From: Pseudomonas taiwanensis DSM 21245 | GTDB lineage: Bacteria > Pseudomonadota > Gammaproteobacteria > Pseudomonadales > Pseudomonadaceae | Assembly: GCF_000425785.1 (NCBI RefSeq) | Contig: NZ_AUEC01000039.1 | Coordinates: forward strand, 1 to 48,480 | Reading direction: 5' to 3' | Length of the DNA stretch: 48,480 nt | Shown: positions 25,708-33,580 of the stretch, one piece after another | Layout: each line of letters starts with the position of its first letter | How positions within the stretch are numbered: position 1 is the first letter of the stretch | The notes under the pieces: model-generated | What the model saw: the letters and a program-made list of their open reading frames with translations, nothing else | What the model was told of the DNA's origin: nothing | Database searches by the model: none | Translations under genes and position numbers: made by a program

Positions 25708-26664
25708 ATGACGACCAATACCCCTCCGACTTCCGGCGTTCAGCTGATCGAAGTCGCGCCGGAACTTGCCGGCCAACGCATCGACAATTTTCTCATTACG
25801 GCCCTCAAGGGCGTGCCCAAGACACTTGTGTACCGCATCCTGCGCAAGGGTGAGGTGCGGGTGAACAAGGGGCGGGTCAAGCCTGAATACAAGATTCAGG
25901 CTGGCGACATCGTCCGTGTACCGCCTGTCCGGCTGCCTGAGCGCGACGAGCCAGCGCCGGTCGCCCAGGGCTTGTTGCAGCGGTTGGAGGCGGCCATCGT
26001 CTACGAAGACAAGGCGCTGATCGTGATGAACAAGCCGGCTGGCATCGCCGTGCATGGCGGTAGCGGCCTGAGCTTTGGTGTGATCGAAGCGCTGCGTCAA
26101 TTGCGTCCGGAAGCCAAGGAGCTGGAGTTGGTGCACCGCCTGGACCGCGACACCTCTGGCCTGCTGATGATTGCCAAGAAGCGCAGCATGTTGCGCCACC
26201 TGCATGCCGCGTTGCGCGGTGATGGCGTCGACAAGCGCTACATGGCGCTGGTGCGCGGACATTGGCCGGCGTCCAAGAAGCAGGTGAGTGCGCCCTTGCA
26301 GAAGAGCAACCTGCGCTCCGGTGAGCGTATGGTCGAGGTGGATGAAGAGGGCAAGGAGGCGTTGACGCTGTTCCGCGTCCTGCGCCGTTTCGGTGAGTTC
26401 GCGACCATCGTCGAGGCGCGTCCGATCACCGGTCGTACCCATCAGATACGCGTGCACACCTTGCATGCCGGTCACATGATTGCCGGCGACAGCAAGTATG
26501 GTGACGAAGATTTCTCCCGCGAGATCCGCGAGCTGGGTGGCAAGCGCCTGTTCCTGCATGCCTATGCCCTGACCGTGCCGCTGCCGGATGGTGGTGAGCT
26601 CAAGCTCGAAGCGCCCGTGGATGAAATGTGGGCCAAGACCATTGAACGCTTGAGTGCGAGCTGA
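25708..26664 (+). CDS. rluC: 23S rRNA pseudouridine synthase RluC
   Basis: Modifies uridines of 23S rRNA (955, 2504 and 2580 in E. coli numbering). 318 residues: an N-terminal S4 RNA-binding domain (LAGQRIDNFLITALKGVPKT to VNKGRVKPEYKIQAGD), then the RluA-type catalytic domain with HRLDRDTSGLLM, whose D146 is the nucleophile, and RPITGRTHQIRVH. The ATG at 25708 is the only start matching family N-termini. No Shine-Dalgarno precedes it and the -10 box is 6 bases upstream, suggesting a leaderless message. First gene of an operon with the HAD phosphatase and S49 peptidase. Confidence 0.94.
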   Translation: MTTNTPPTSGVQLIEVAPELAGQRIDNFLITALKGVPKTLVYRILRKGEVRVNKGRVKPEYKIQAGDIVRVPPVRLPERDEPAPVAQGLLQRLEAAIVYEDKALIVMNKPAGIAVHGGSGLSFGVIEALRQLRPEAKELELVHRLDRDTSGLLMIAKKRSMLRHLHAALRGDGVDKRYMALVRGHWPASKKQVSAPLQKSNLRSGERMVEVDEEGKEALTLFRVLRRFGEFATIVEARPITGRTHQIRVHTLHAGHMIAGDSKYGDEDFSREIRELGGKRLFLHAYALTVPLPDGGELKLEAPVDEMWAKTIERLSAS

Positions 26665-26667
26665 TCC

Positions 26668-27348
26668 ATGCGAAGCCGTTACGAGCTGTTGATCTTCGAC
26701 TGGGACGGCACTCTGGCCGATTCCATTGGTCGCATCGTTCATGCCATGAACGTCGCTGCCGAGCGCGCTGGCGAGTTGCCAAGTGATGATGAGGCGGTGA
26801 AAGGGATCATCGGCCTGGCGCTAGATGAGGCCATTGCCACGCTGTATCCGCATCTCGATGCTGTGCAGGTTGAACGTTTCCGTCAGCACTATGCCGATAT
26901 TTACGTGGCTCTGGATCAACAGCCTTCGCCGTTGTTCGACGGCGTGGTGGAGTCGCTGGAAGCGTTTCGTGCCGAGGGCTACCGCTTGGCGGTGGCCACT
27001 GGCAAGGCCCGTCGAGGCCTGGATCGGGTGCTCAAGGCCAATGGCTGGGAGCACTTTTTCGATATTGCGCGTGCGGCGGATGAGTCGCGCGGCAAGCCGC
27101 ACCCGCTGATGCTCGAGCAGATTCTCGGCCACTGCCGGGTCGATGCCGGGCGTGCGTTGATGGTGGGGGATTCGGCATTCGACCTGCAAATGGCCAGCAA
27201 TGCCGGCATGCACTCGGTTGCAGTGGGTTATGGCGCCATGTCGCTGCACGCGTTGGCCGAATTTGGCCCGCAAGTGTGCATCGATCATTTTTCTCAGTTG
27301 CGCGACTGGCTGTCCGGTTCCGCGCACGTTCAATTCCAAGGTAGGTGA
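26668..27348 (+). CDS. HAD-family phosphatase (Gph-like)
   Basis: 226-residue haloacid dehalogenase-superfamily hydrolase. Motif I DWDGTLADS (D11 nucleophile, D13), a helical cap, motif II in VAVATGKARRGL, the Lys in SRGKPHPLM and motif III GDSAFDLQMASNAG are all present. It may remove phosphoglycolate or a nucleotide phosphate, but the substrate cannot be set from sequence. Placed between rluC and the S49 peptidase as in P. aeruginosa (PA2974); its stop overlaps the next gene's upstream GTG. Confidence 0.9.
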   Translation: MRSRYELLIFDWDGTLADSIGRIVHAMNVAAERAGELPSDDEAVKGIIGLALDEAIATLYPHLDAVQVERFRQHYADIYVALDQQPSPLFDGVVESLEAFRAEGYRLAVATGKARRGLDRVLKANGWEHFFDIARAADESRGKPHPLMLEQILGHCRVDAGRALMVGDSAFDLQMASNAGMHSVAVGYGAMSLHALAEFGPQVCIDHFSQLRDWLSGSAHVQFQGR

Positions 27349-27350
27349 GC

Positions 27351-28337
27351 ATGGCTGACGAATGGAAGGCGCCCGAGCCCGAAGGTGACGGCGAAGAGCG
27401 CAAGAGCTGGAAGTTGCTGGAGAAGACCCTGCTGGCGGGTGTTCAGGAGCAGCGCCGCGCGCGCCGCTGGGGGATTTTCTTCAAGCTGCTGACCTTTCTC
27501 TACCTGTTCGGTATCTTGTTCCTGTTCATGCCGATGATGGGTGTGGACAAGGCGGCTTCGCGCAGTGCCAGTCACACCGCGCTGGTCGAGGTGCGTGGGG
27601 TGATTGCCGACCAGGAAGCAGCCAGCGCCGACAATATCGTCAAGGGGCTGCGCGAGGCGTTCAGGGATGCCAAGACCAAGGCCGTGGTGATGCGCATCAA
27701 CAGCCCGGGGGGCAGTCCGGTTCAGGCGGGTTACGTGTATGACGAGATCCGGCGTCTGCGGGCCGAATACCCGGCTATCAAGCTCTATGCGGTGATCAGC
27801 GATCTGGGGGCTTCCGGTGCCTACTACATTGCCAGCGCCGCTGACGAAATCTATGCCGACAAGGCTAGCTTGGTGGGTTCTATCGGGGTTACCGCGGCGG
27901 GTTATGGCTTCGTTGGCTCGATGGAGAAGCTCGGTGTCGAGCGTCGCACCTATACGGCAGGCGAGCACAAGGCCTTCCTTGATCCGTTCTCGCCTGAGAA
28001 GCCTGAGGAGAGGGCGTTCTGGCAGGGTGTGCTGAACACCACGCATCAGCAGTTCATCGCCATGGTCAAGCAGGGGCGGGGCGATCGTTTGAAGGACAAG
28101 GAGCATCCGGAGCTGTTCAGTGGCCTGATCTGGTCCGGTGAGCAGGCCAAGGCGCTGGGGTTGGTGGATGGCCTGGGCAGTGCCAGCTATGTGGCGCGTG
28201 AGGTCGTTGGCGAGAAAACACTGGTGGACTTCACTGTGGAAGAGTCGCCGTTCGATCGGTTCTCCAAGCGCATTGGTGCCAGTGTGGCGGAGCACCTGGC
28301 GATGTGGATGGGGTTCCAGGGGGTTCAGTTGCGTTGA
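27351..28337 (+). CDS. sppA: Signal peptide peptidase SppA-type S49 serine protease
   Basis: Membrane-bound serine protease of the short (36K) SppA type, 328 residues, which degrades signal peptides after cleavage. One membrane helix (FKLLTFLYLFGILFLFMPMM) lies near residues 45-64. The protease fold shows MRINSPGGSPVQAG, SDLGASGAYYIASAA (nucleophile Ser) and ADKASLVGSIGVTAAG with the Lys base. The ATG at 27351 has an AGGTAGGTGA Shine-Dalgarno region; a GTG two codons upstream is possible. Last gene of the rluC operon before a REPIN-like repeat. Confidence 0.92.
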   Translation: MADEWKAPEPEGDGEERKSWKLLEKTLLAGVQEQRRARRWGIFFKLLTFLYLFGILFLFMPMMGVDKAASRSASHTALVEVRGVIADQEAASADNIVKGLREAFRDAKTKAVVMRINSPGGSPVQAGYVYDEIRRLRAEYPAIKLYAVISDLGASGAYYIASAADEIYADKASLVGSIGVTAAGYGFVGSMEKLGVERRTYTAGEHKAFLDPFSPEKPEERAFWQGVLNTTHQQFIAMVKQGRGDRLKDKEHPELFSGLIWSGEQAKALGLVDGLGSASYVAREVVGEKTLVDFTVEESPFDRFSKRIGASVAEHLAMWMGFQGVQLR

Positions 28338-28364
28338 GTGATCGTCGCGCGCGCTGAGGTGGGT

Positions 28365-28595
28365 GTGAGATCGAGCGCCGCCCGCGCGGCGCATCGCGAG
28401 CAAGGCTCGCTCCTACGTTTGTTTCGGGCCAGTAACCCCAGCAATAGGCGCGCGCGACCGCCTTGTTTGTACGGCTCAATATCGCGCCCAGCACCAAAGC
28501 GGTCGCGCGCAGATCCCACAGGCATAATTGGCCCGAAACAGACGTAGGAGCGAGCCTTGCTCGCGATGCGCCGCGCGGGCGGCGCTCGATCTCAC
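28365..28595. repeat. REPIN-like fold-back element, copy B
   Basis: Two 66-bp arms (28365-28430 and 28530-28595) are near-perfect reverse complements with GTGAG/CTCAC at the outer ends. The 99-base centre contains a second nested inverted repeat, GCGCGCGACCGC at 28449-28460 with GCGGTCGCGCGC at 28499-28510. It is the same element as at 21423-21627, where the nested repeat is decayed. It lies between the convergent sppA and maf genes. Confidence 0.87.
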
Positions 28596-28619
28596 TCGCG
28601 CCGAAGCCCCCAGGCCGTA

Positions 28620-29198
28620 CTAGGGCACTGCCACCCCCTCAACCTTCAACATATCCACCAGCCGAATCAACGGCAGCCCGATCAGGCTGGTCGCATCGCA
28701 CCCATGGGTGCTCTTGAACAAACTCACGCCCAACCCTTCTGCCTTGAAGCTGCCCGCGCAATCGAGTGGTCGTTCCGCTTCCACGTAACGCTCCACGCGC
28801 GCTCGATCCAGCTCTCGCATCGTCACCGTGAACGGCACGCAATCGACCTGGCATTGCCCTGTGGCGCTGTTCAGTAGCGCCAGGCCGGTCAGGAAGGTCA
28901 CTTGCTGTCCGCTGGCCTCCAGCAGTTGCTCGCAGGCCCGTTCGAACGTATGGGGCTTGCCGAGGATCTGTTCGCCGAGCACCGCTACCTGGTCGGAGCC
29001 GATAATCAGGTGGTCCGGGTAGCTGACCGCCAGTGCTTGCGCCTTCTGTCTGGCAAGACGTCGAACCAGCTCCGTAGCCGGCTCGTCATCAAGCCTGCGC
29101 TCGTCTACGTCGGGGCTTGCCCAGATAAAGGGCAGGCGCAGGCGCTCAAGCAGTTCGCGCCGATAGGGAGAGCTGGAAGCCAGTAACAAGGGAAGCAT
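28620..29198 (-). CDS. Maf-family nucleotide pyrophosphatase (YceF type)
   Basis: House-cleaning enzyme that hydrolyses non-canonical nucleotides; the YceF subgroup prefers m7GTP. 192 residues from the ATG at 29198, preceded by AGGAG. Motifs: LLLASSSPYRRELLERL, DVDERR, SDQVAVLGEQILGKP and SFKAEGLG. I assign the YceF type because it is divergent from yceD-rpmF, as in E. coli and P. aeruginosa (PA2972). No signs of damage. Confidence 0.93.
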   Translation of the reverse strand: MLPLLLASSSPYRRELLERLRLPFIWASPDVDERRLDDEPATELVRRLARQKAQALAVSYPDHLIIGSDQVAVLGEQILGKPHTFERACEQLLEASGQQVTFLTGLALLNSATGQCQVDCVPFTVTMRELDRARVERYVEAERPLDCAGSFKAEGLGVSLFKSTHGCDATSLIGLPLIRLVDMLKVEGVAVP

Positions 29199-29256
29199 GA
29201 TAGACTCCTGATCGTTTGAACCGAATTCTAACATGTGAGATGCCGCCGAATTTCCT

Positions 29257-29285
29257 TTGACAGGGGCGGGGGGCATCCCTAGAAT
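29257..29285 (+). promoter_or_regulatory. Near-consensus sigma70 promoter of yceD-rpmF
   Basis: TTGACA (29257-29262), an exact 17-base G-rich spacer and TAGAAT (29280-29285). The predicted start is about 29292, only 3 bases before the yceD ATG. Confidence 0.85.
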
Positions 29286-29294
29286 GCTGCGCCT

Positions 29295-29822
29295 ATGTTG
29301 AATGACCCGATTCCACCTCACGTTGACCCGCGCAAATTAGCCGATCGTGGCGTAACCATTAATGGTTCGCTGCTACTCGCTGATTTGGAAAGACTCTGCG
29401 ACCCGCTTTCCGACGATGTCGGTACGGTGCAGGCGAAGTTCGATTTTGAACGAGATGAACAGCACGTGGTGGTTATCCACAGCGAGCTGGATGTCGAAGT
29501 CAAAATGGTTTGCCAGCGTTGTCTTGAGCTGGTCACCCTGCCGATTCACAGTGAATGTACATACGCTGTGGTGAAGGAGGGTGCGAATACCCAGTCGTTG
29601 CCGAAAGGCTATGACGTGCTGGAACTGGGCGAAGATCCTTTGGATCTGCAGGCATTGATCGAGGAAGAGCTTCTGCTCGCCTTGCCAATCGTGCCTGCTC
29701 ATCATCCGGAAGAATGCCAGCAGCCGGCGGGCGCAGACGAGCCCGAATCGAGCAAGGACGAGGTATCGCGGTCCAACCCGTTCAGTGTTTTGGCGCAGTT
29801 AAAGCGTGACCCAAACGTTTAG
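29295..29822 (+). CDS. yceD: YceD family protein (DUF177), 23S rRNA accumulation
   Basis: 175-residue protein needed for normal 23S rRNA levels in E. coli. The N-terminus LNDPIPPHVDPRKLADRG aligns with the E. coli start; the conserved CQRCLELVTLPIHS, LPKGYDVLELGEDPLDL and NPFSVLAQLKR are present. No Shine-Dalgarno precedes the ATG and the promoter would start transcription within a few bases of it, so it is a candidate leaderless gene. rpmF follows after 13 bases, as in most proteobacteria. Confidence 0.94.
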   Translation: MLNDPIPPHVDPRKLADRGVTINGSLLLADLERLCDPLSDDVGTVQAKFDFERDEQHVVVIHSELDVEVKMVCQRCLELVTLPIHSECTYAVVKEGANTQSLPKGYDVLELGEDPLDLQALIEEELLLALPIVPAHHPEECQQPAGADEPESSKDEVSRSNPFSVLAQLKRDPNV

Positions 29823-29835
29823 GAGTTAATCAATT

Positions 29836-30018
29836 ATGGCTGTTCAGCAGAACAAAAAATCCCGCTCTGCCCGTGACATGCGCCGTTCCCACGACGCCCT
29901 GTCGGAAAACGCGCTGTCGGTAGAGAAAACCACCGGTGAAGTACACCTGCGTCACCACGTGTCGCCAGAAGGCGTATACCGTGGTCGCAAAGTGATCGAC
30001 AAGGGCGCTGACGAGTAA
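29836..30018 (+). CDS. rpmF: 50S ribosomal protein L32
   Basis: 60-residue, very basic ribosomal protein. [19 protein letters not shown] and [17 protein letters not shown] are typical. AGGAG precedes the ATG. The gene links ribosome and fatty-acid genes in one operon. Confidence 0.97.
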
Positions 30019-30021
30019 TCC

Positions 30022-31032
30022 TTGTCCGCTCAGATCATCGCGATCGACGCAATGGGCGGGGACTTCGGTCCCCGCAGCATTGTCCAGGCAAGCATTGCCT
30101 GCCTTTCGGCTACTCCCTCGCTACACCTGACCCTCGTCGGTCAACCCTCCCTCCTCGAAGAGCTTGTCAGCGGCCTACCGGCTGCGGATCGCGCGCGCCT
30201 GCAGATTGTTGCGGCCAGTGAGGTGGTCGGCATGGACGAGCGGCCCTCCCAGGCGTTAAGGGGCAAGCCGGATTCGTCGATGCGCATTGCCCTTGAACTG
30301 GTGCGTGATGGCAAGGCCCAGGCCTGCGTGAGCGCTGGCAACACCGGGGCGCTGATGGCGCTGTCGCGCTTCGTGCTCAAGACCTTGCCCGGCATCGATC
30401 GGCCGGCCATGGTGGCGGCGATCCCTACCCAGACGGGCTACTGCCAGTTGCTCGACCTGGGCGCCAATGTCGACTGCAGCGCCGAAAACCTCTACCAGTT
30501 CGCCGTGATGGGTTCGGTGGCCGCACAGGCGTTGGGTATTCATCGCCCGCGCGTGGCGCTGTTGAATATCGGCACCGAGGACATCAAGGGCAACCAGCAG
30601 GTCAAGCTGGCGGCCACCTTGCTGCAGAACGCCCGGGGCCTCAACTACGTCGGTTTCGTCGAAGGTGACGGCCTGTACCGCGGCGAAGCGGATGTGGTGG
30701 TGTGCGACGGTTTCGTCGGCAATATCCTGCTCAAGTCCAGTGAGGGCCTGGCGACCATGATCGGTGCGCGCATCGAGAAGCTGTTCAAGGGTGGTGTGCT
30801 ATCGCGTGCCGCCGGTGCCTTGGCCATGCCTTTGCTCAAGCGTCTGCAGGACGACCTTGCGCCTGCACGGCACAATGGTGCCAGCTTCCTGGGGTTGCAG
30901 GGTATCGTCATCAAGAGCCATGGCTCGGCGGGCGTGCAGGGTTTCCAGAGTGCGATCCAGCGAGCGTTGATCGAGATTCAGGAGAACCTGCCGCAGCGCC
31001 TGCATGGTCGGCTTGAAGACCTGTTGCCTTAG
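30022..31032 (+). CDS. plsX: Phosphate acyltransferase PlsX
   Basis: Makes acyl-phosphate from acyl-ACP, feeding phospholipid synthesis. 336 residues. The family start IIAIDAMGGDFGPR dictates a TTG start codon at 30022, three bases after the rpmF stop; no ATG or GTG fits. Other motifs: CVSAGNTGALMALSRF, LLDLGANVDCSAENL and VCDGFVGNILLKSSEG. The rare start and weak GACGAG Shine-Dalgarno suggest low translation relative to rpmF. Confidence 0.96.
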   Translation: MSAQIIAIDAMGGDFGPRSIVQASIACLSATPSLHLTLVGQPSLLEELVSGLPAADRARLQIVAASEVVGMDERPSQALRGKPDSSMRIALELVRDGKAQACVSAGNTGALMALSRFVLKTLPGIDRPAMVAAIPTQTGYCQLLDLGANVDCSAENLYQFAVMGSVAAQALGIHRPRVALLNIGTEDIKGNQQVKLAATLLQNARGLNYVGFVEGDGLYRGEADVVVCDGFVGNILLKSSEGLATMIGARIEKLFKGGVLSRAAGALAMPLLKRLQDDLAPARHNGASFLGLQGIVIKSHGSAGVQGFQSAIQRALIEIQENLPQRLHGRLEDLLP

Positions 31033-31272
31033 TTTGCCGGCATTGGCCGCTTCGCAGGCAAGCCGGCTTCTGCATGGCGCGCACGCTTGCGGTGTGCGCC
31101 TTCCTGTTGGTGATGAGGTCGCGGCTGACACGACAAAGGCCTTAGGCATATCGCCGATGAAGTGCTTAAATGTGACCGCTTGGTCTGCGTCTTCATCCAA
31201 GCTTTCAGATTCCGCGTCCGGCCCAAGGCCCGACGCACCCTATCCGACGACAAGATCATAAGGGCTTGTTCA

Positions 31273-32211
31273 ATGTCTGCATCCCTCGCATTCGTCTTTC
31301 CCGGTCAAGGTTCCCAGTCGCTGGGCATGCTTGCCGAGCTCGGCGCCGAGAAGCCGGTGATCATCGAGACCTTCAAAGAGGCCTCTGACGCTCTGGGTTA
31401 CGACCTGTGGAAACTGGTCCAGGAAGGCCCGGAAGAACAACTCAACCAAACCGACAAAACCCAGCCGGCCATCCTTACCGCCTCCATCGCGTTGTGGCGC
31501 CTGTGGCTGGAAGAGGGCGGCGCGCAGCCAGCCTTCGTTTCCGGCCATAGCCTGGGTGAGTACAGCGCGCTGGTCGCCGCTGGCAGTCTGTCGCTGAAGG
31601 ACGCCGTTCGCCTGGTCGAACGGCGCGGTCAGCTGATGCAAGAGGCCGTGCCTGCTGGTCACGGCGCCATGGCAGCGATCCTTGGCCTGGATGACGCCGT
31701 GGTCGTGGAAATTTGTGCAGAAGCGGCTGAAGACGAAGTGGTCAGTGCGGTCAACTTCAACTCGCCGGGCCAGGTGGTCATCGCCGGTAACAAGGCTGCG
31801 GTCGACCGTGCCATCGAGCTGTGCAAGGCCAAGGGTGCCAAGCGCGCCCTGCCGCTGGCGGTCAGCGTGCCGTCGCACTGCGCCCTGATGAAGCCTGCCG
31901 CCGAGCGTTTCGCCGAATCGGTCAACGCCATCGAATGGAAGGCCCCGCAGATTCCGGTCGTGCAGAACGTCACCGCCGCTATCGCCGCCGACCTCGATAC
32001 ACTCAAGCAGGACCTGCTGGCGCAGTTGTACCAGCCGGTACGCTGGGTCGAGTGCGTGCAGACCCTGGCGGCCAATGGCGCCGTCAACCTGGTCGAATGC
32101 GGCCCTGGCAAGGTTCTGGCAGGCCTGAACAAGCGTTGCGCGGATGGCGTGACCACTTACAACCTCAATACCCCTGATGCCGTCGCTGCCACCCGTGCGG
32201 CGCTGGCCTGA
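31273..32211 (+). CDS. fabD: Malonyl-CoA:ACP transacylase
   Basis: Loads malonyl groups on ACP for fatty-acid synthesis. 312 residues from the ATG at 31273 (AAGGG upstream). FVFPGQGSQSLGM, the catalytic Ser in GHSLGEYSALVAAG, the Arg in LVERRGQLMQ and the His in VPSHCALM are present. A 240-base gap before it holds a REP fragment (about 31039-31072) and may hold a promoter. Confidence 0.97.
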   Translation: MSASLAFVFPGQGSQSLGMLAELGAEKPVIIETFKEASDALGYDLWKLVQEGPEEQLNQTDKTQPAILTASIALWRLWLEEGGAQPAFVSGHSLGEYSALVAAGSLSLKDAVRLVERRGQLMQEAVPAGHGAMAAILGLDDAVVVEICAEAAEDEVVSAVNFNSPGQVVIAGNKAAVDRAIELCKAKGAKRALPLAVSVPSHCALMKPAAERFAESVNAIEWKAPQIPVVQNVTAAIAADLDTLKQDLLAQLYQPVRWVECVQTLAANGAVNLVECGPGKVLAGLNKRCADGVTTYNLNTPDAVAATRAALA

Positions 32212-32226
32212 TTTGGAGAAGCTTGC

Positions 32227-32967
32227 ATGAGCCTGCAAGGTAAAGTTGCACTGGTCACCGGCGCCAGCCGTGGTATCGGCCAGGCCATCGCCCTCGAGCT
32301 GGGCCGCCAGGGCGCGACCGTGATCGGTACCGCCACTTCGGCTTCCGGCGCCGAGCGCATCGCTGCCACCCTGAAAGAGCACGGTATTGCCGGTACCGGC
32401 ATGGAACTGAACGTCACCAGCGCCGAATCCGTCGACGCCGTGCTGTCCGCCATTGCCGAGCAGTTCGGCGCTCCGGCTATCTTGGTCAACAACGCTGGCA
32501 TCACCCGCGACAACCTCATGCTGCGCATGAAGGACGACGAGTGGTTCGACGTCATCGACACCAACCTGAACAGCCTCTACCGTCTGTCCAAGGGCGTGCT
32601 GCGCGGCATGACCAAGGCGCGTTGGGGTCGTATCATCAGCATCGGCTCGGTGGTCGGTGCCATGGGTAACGCAGGTCAGGCCAACTATGCCGCCGCCAAG
32701 GCCGGTCTGGAAGGCTTCAGCCGCGCCCTGGCCCGCGAAGTCGGCTCGCGTGGCATCACCGTCAACTCGGTGACCCCAGGCTTCATCGACACTGACATGA
32801 CCCGTGAACTGCCAGAAGCGCAGCGCGAGGCTCTGCAGAAGGAAATTCCGCTGGGCCGCCTGGGCCAGGCCGAGGAAATCGCCAAGGTGGTTTCCTTCCT
32901 GGCATCCGACGGCGCAGCCTATGTCACCGGCGCTACTGTGCCGGTGAACGGCGGGATGTACATGTAA
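32227..32967 (+). CDS. fabG: 3-oxoacyl-ACP reductase
   Basis: NADPH-dependent reductase of the elongation cycle; short-chain dehydrogenase of 246 residues. TGASRGIGQAIA (cofactor loop), NNAGITRDN, Ser in SIGSVVG, and the YAAAKAG Tyr-Lys pair are seen; the C-terminus TGATVPVNGGMYM is typical of FabG. GGAG precedes the ATG, 15 bases after fabD. Confidence 0.97.
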   Translation: MSLQGKVALVTGASRGIGQAIALELGRQGATVIGTATSASGAERIAATLKEHGIAGTGMELNVTSAESVDAVLSAIAEQFGAPAILVNNAGITRDNLMLRMKDDEWFDVIDTNLNSLYRLSKGVLRGMTKARWGRIISIGSVVGAMGNAGQANYAAAKAGLEGFSRALAREVGSRGITVNSVTPGFIDTDMTRELPEAQREALQKEIPLGRLGQAEEIAKVVSFLASDGAAYVTGATVPVNGGMYM

Positions 32968-33169
32968 ACTGCAACTCAATGTGACGGATTGCTTAAAAAA
33001 AGAGTCATACTCCGAGCCTAAAATCCGTTATAAAGCTGCAACCAGATTCCAGGCAGAGGCTTGGTCGAGTCATACGAAGGTGTGTTCCGCTTGAAAAGCG
33101 AACGTCTTTCTATAAACTTGGACACCGGCCAGCTGCCTGACATATGTCCATTAGGAGTGAAAACTAGGT

Positions 33170-33406
33170 ATGAGCACCATCGAAGAACGCGTCAAGAAAA
33201 TCGTCGCCGAGCAACTGGGCGTCAAGGAAGAAGAAGTGACTGCTGAGAAGTCCTTCGTCGATGACCTGGGTGCCGATTCGCTTGACACCGTTGAGCTGGT
33301 GATGGCTCTGGAAGAGGAATTCGAGACCGAAATCCCTGACGAAGAAGCCGAGAAGATCACTACCGTTCAAGCTGCTATCGACTACGTCAAAAACCACCAG
33401 GCTTAA
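33170..33406 (+). CDS. acpP: Acyl carrier protein
   Basis: 78-residue acidic carrier of acyl chains. The phosphopantetheine site is GADSLD with Ser37; helices II/III VELVMALEEEFETEIPD follow. AGGAG lies 16-20 bases before the ATG, with a second AGG nearer. The 202-base gap after fabG suggests an own promoter; TATAAA occurs at 33029-33034 and 33111-33116 but neither has an ideal -35. A terminator follows, fitting a separate abundant transcript. Confidence 0.97.
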   Translation: MSTIEERVKKIVAEQLGVKEEEVTAEKSFVDDLGADSLDTVELVMALEEEFETEIPDEEAEKITTVQAAIDYVKNHQA

Positions 33407-33433
33407 GACGTTTTAGTCGACGCTTCTTGTCGG

Positions 33434-33470
33434 GAAAAACCGCACTGCCTTTGCCGGCGTGCGGTTTTTT
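33434..33470 (+). terminator. Intrinsic terminator after acpP
   Basis: Stem ACCGCAC/GTGCGGT extended by AAAA/TTTT, 13-base loop, followed by T-rich sequence. It would separate acpP from fabF and can act in both directions. Confidence 0.88.
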
Positions 33471-33580
33471 CTTTGCGAGGCGCCTGCGTCGCGCAACGAG
33501 CATCGAGAGCTTGTTGCCATTTCATTCCGTTGCCTTGAATGCAATGGCAAGAAACTCTGTTATTAGAAAAGGAGAGTACT

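Noticed and set aside
31270..32979. Open frame of about 570 codons opposite fabD-fabG
   Set aside because: Shadow of two well-defined fatty-acid genes; composition typical of antisense reading.
33434..33580. Small RNA between acpP and fabF
   Set aside because: The terminator is explained by acpP, and no separate promoter was seen.
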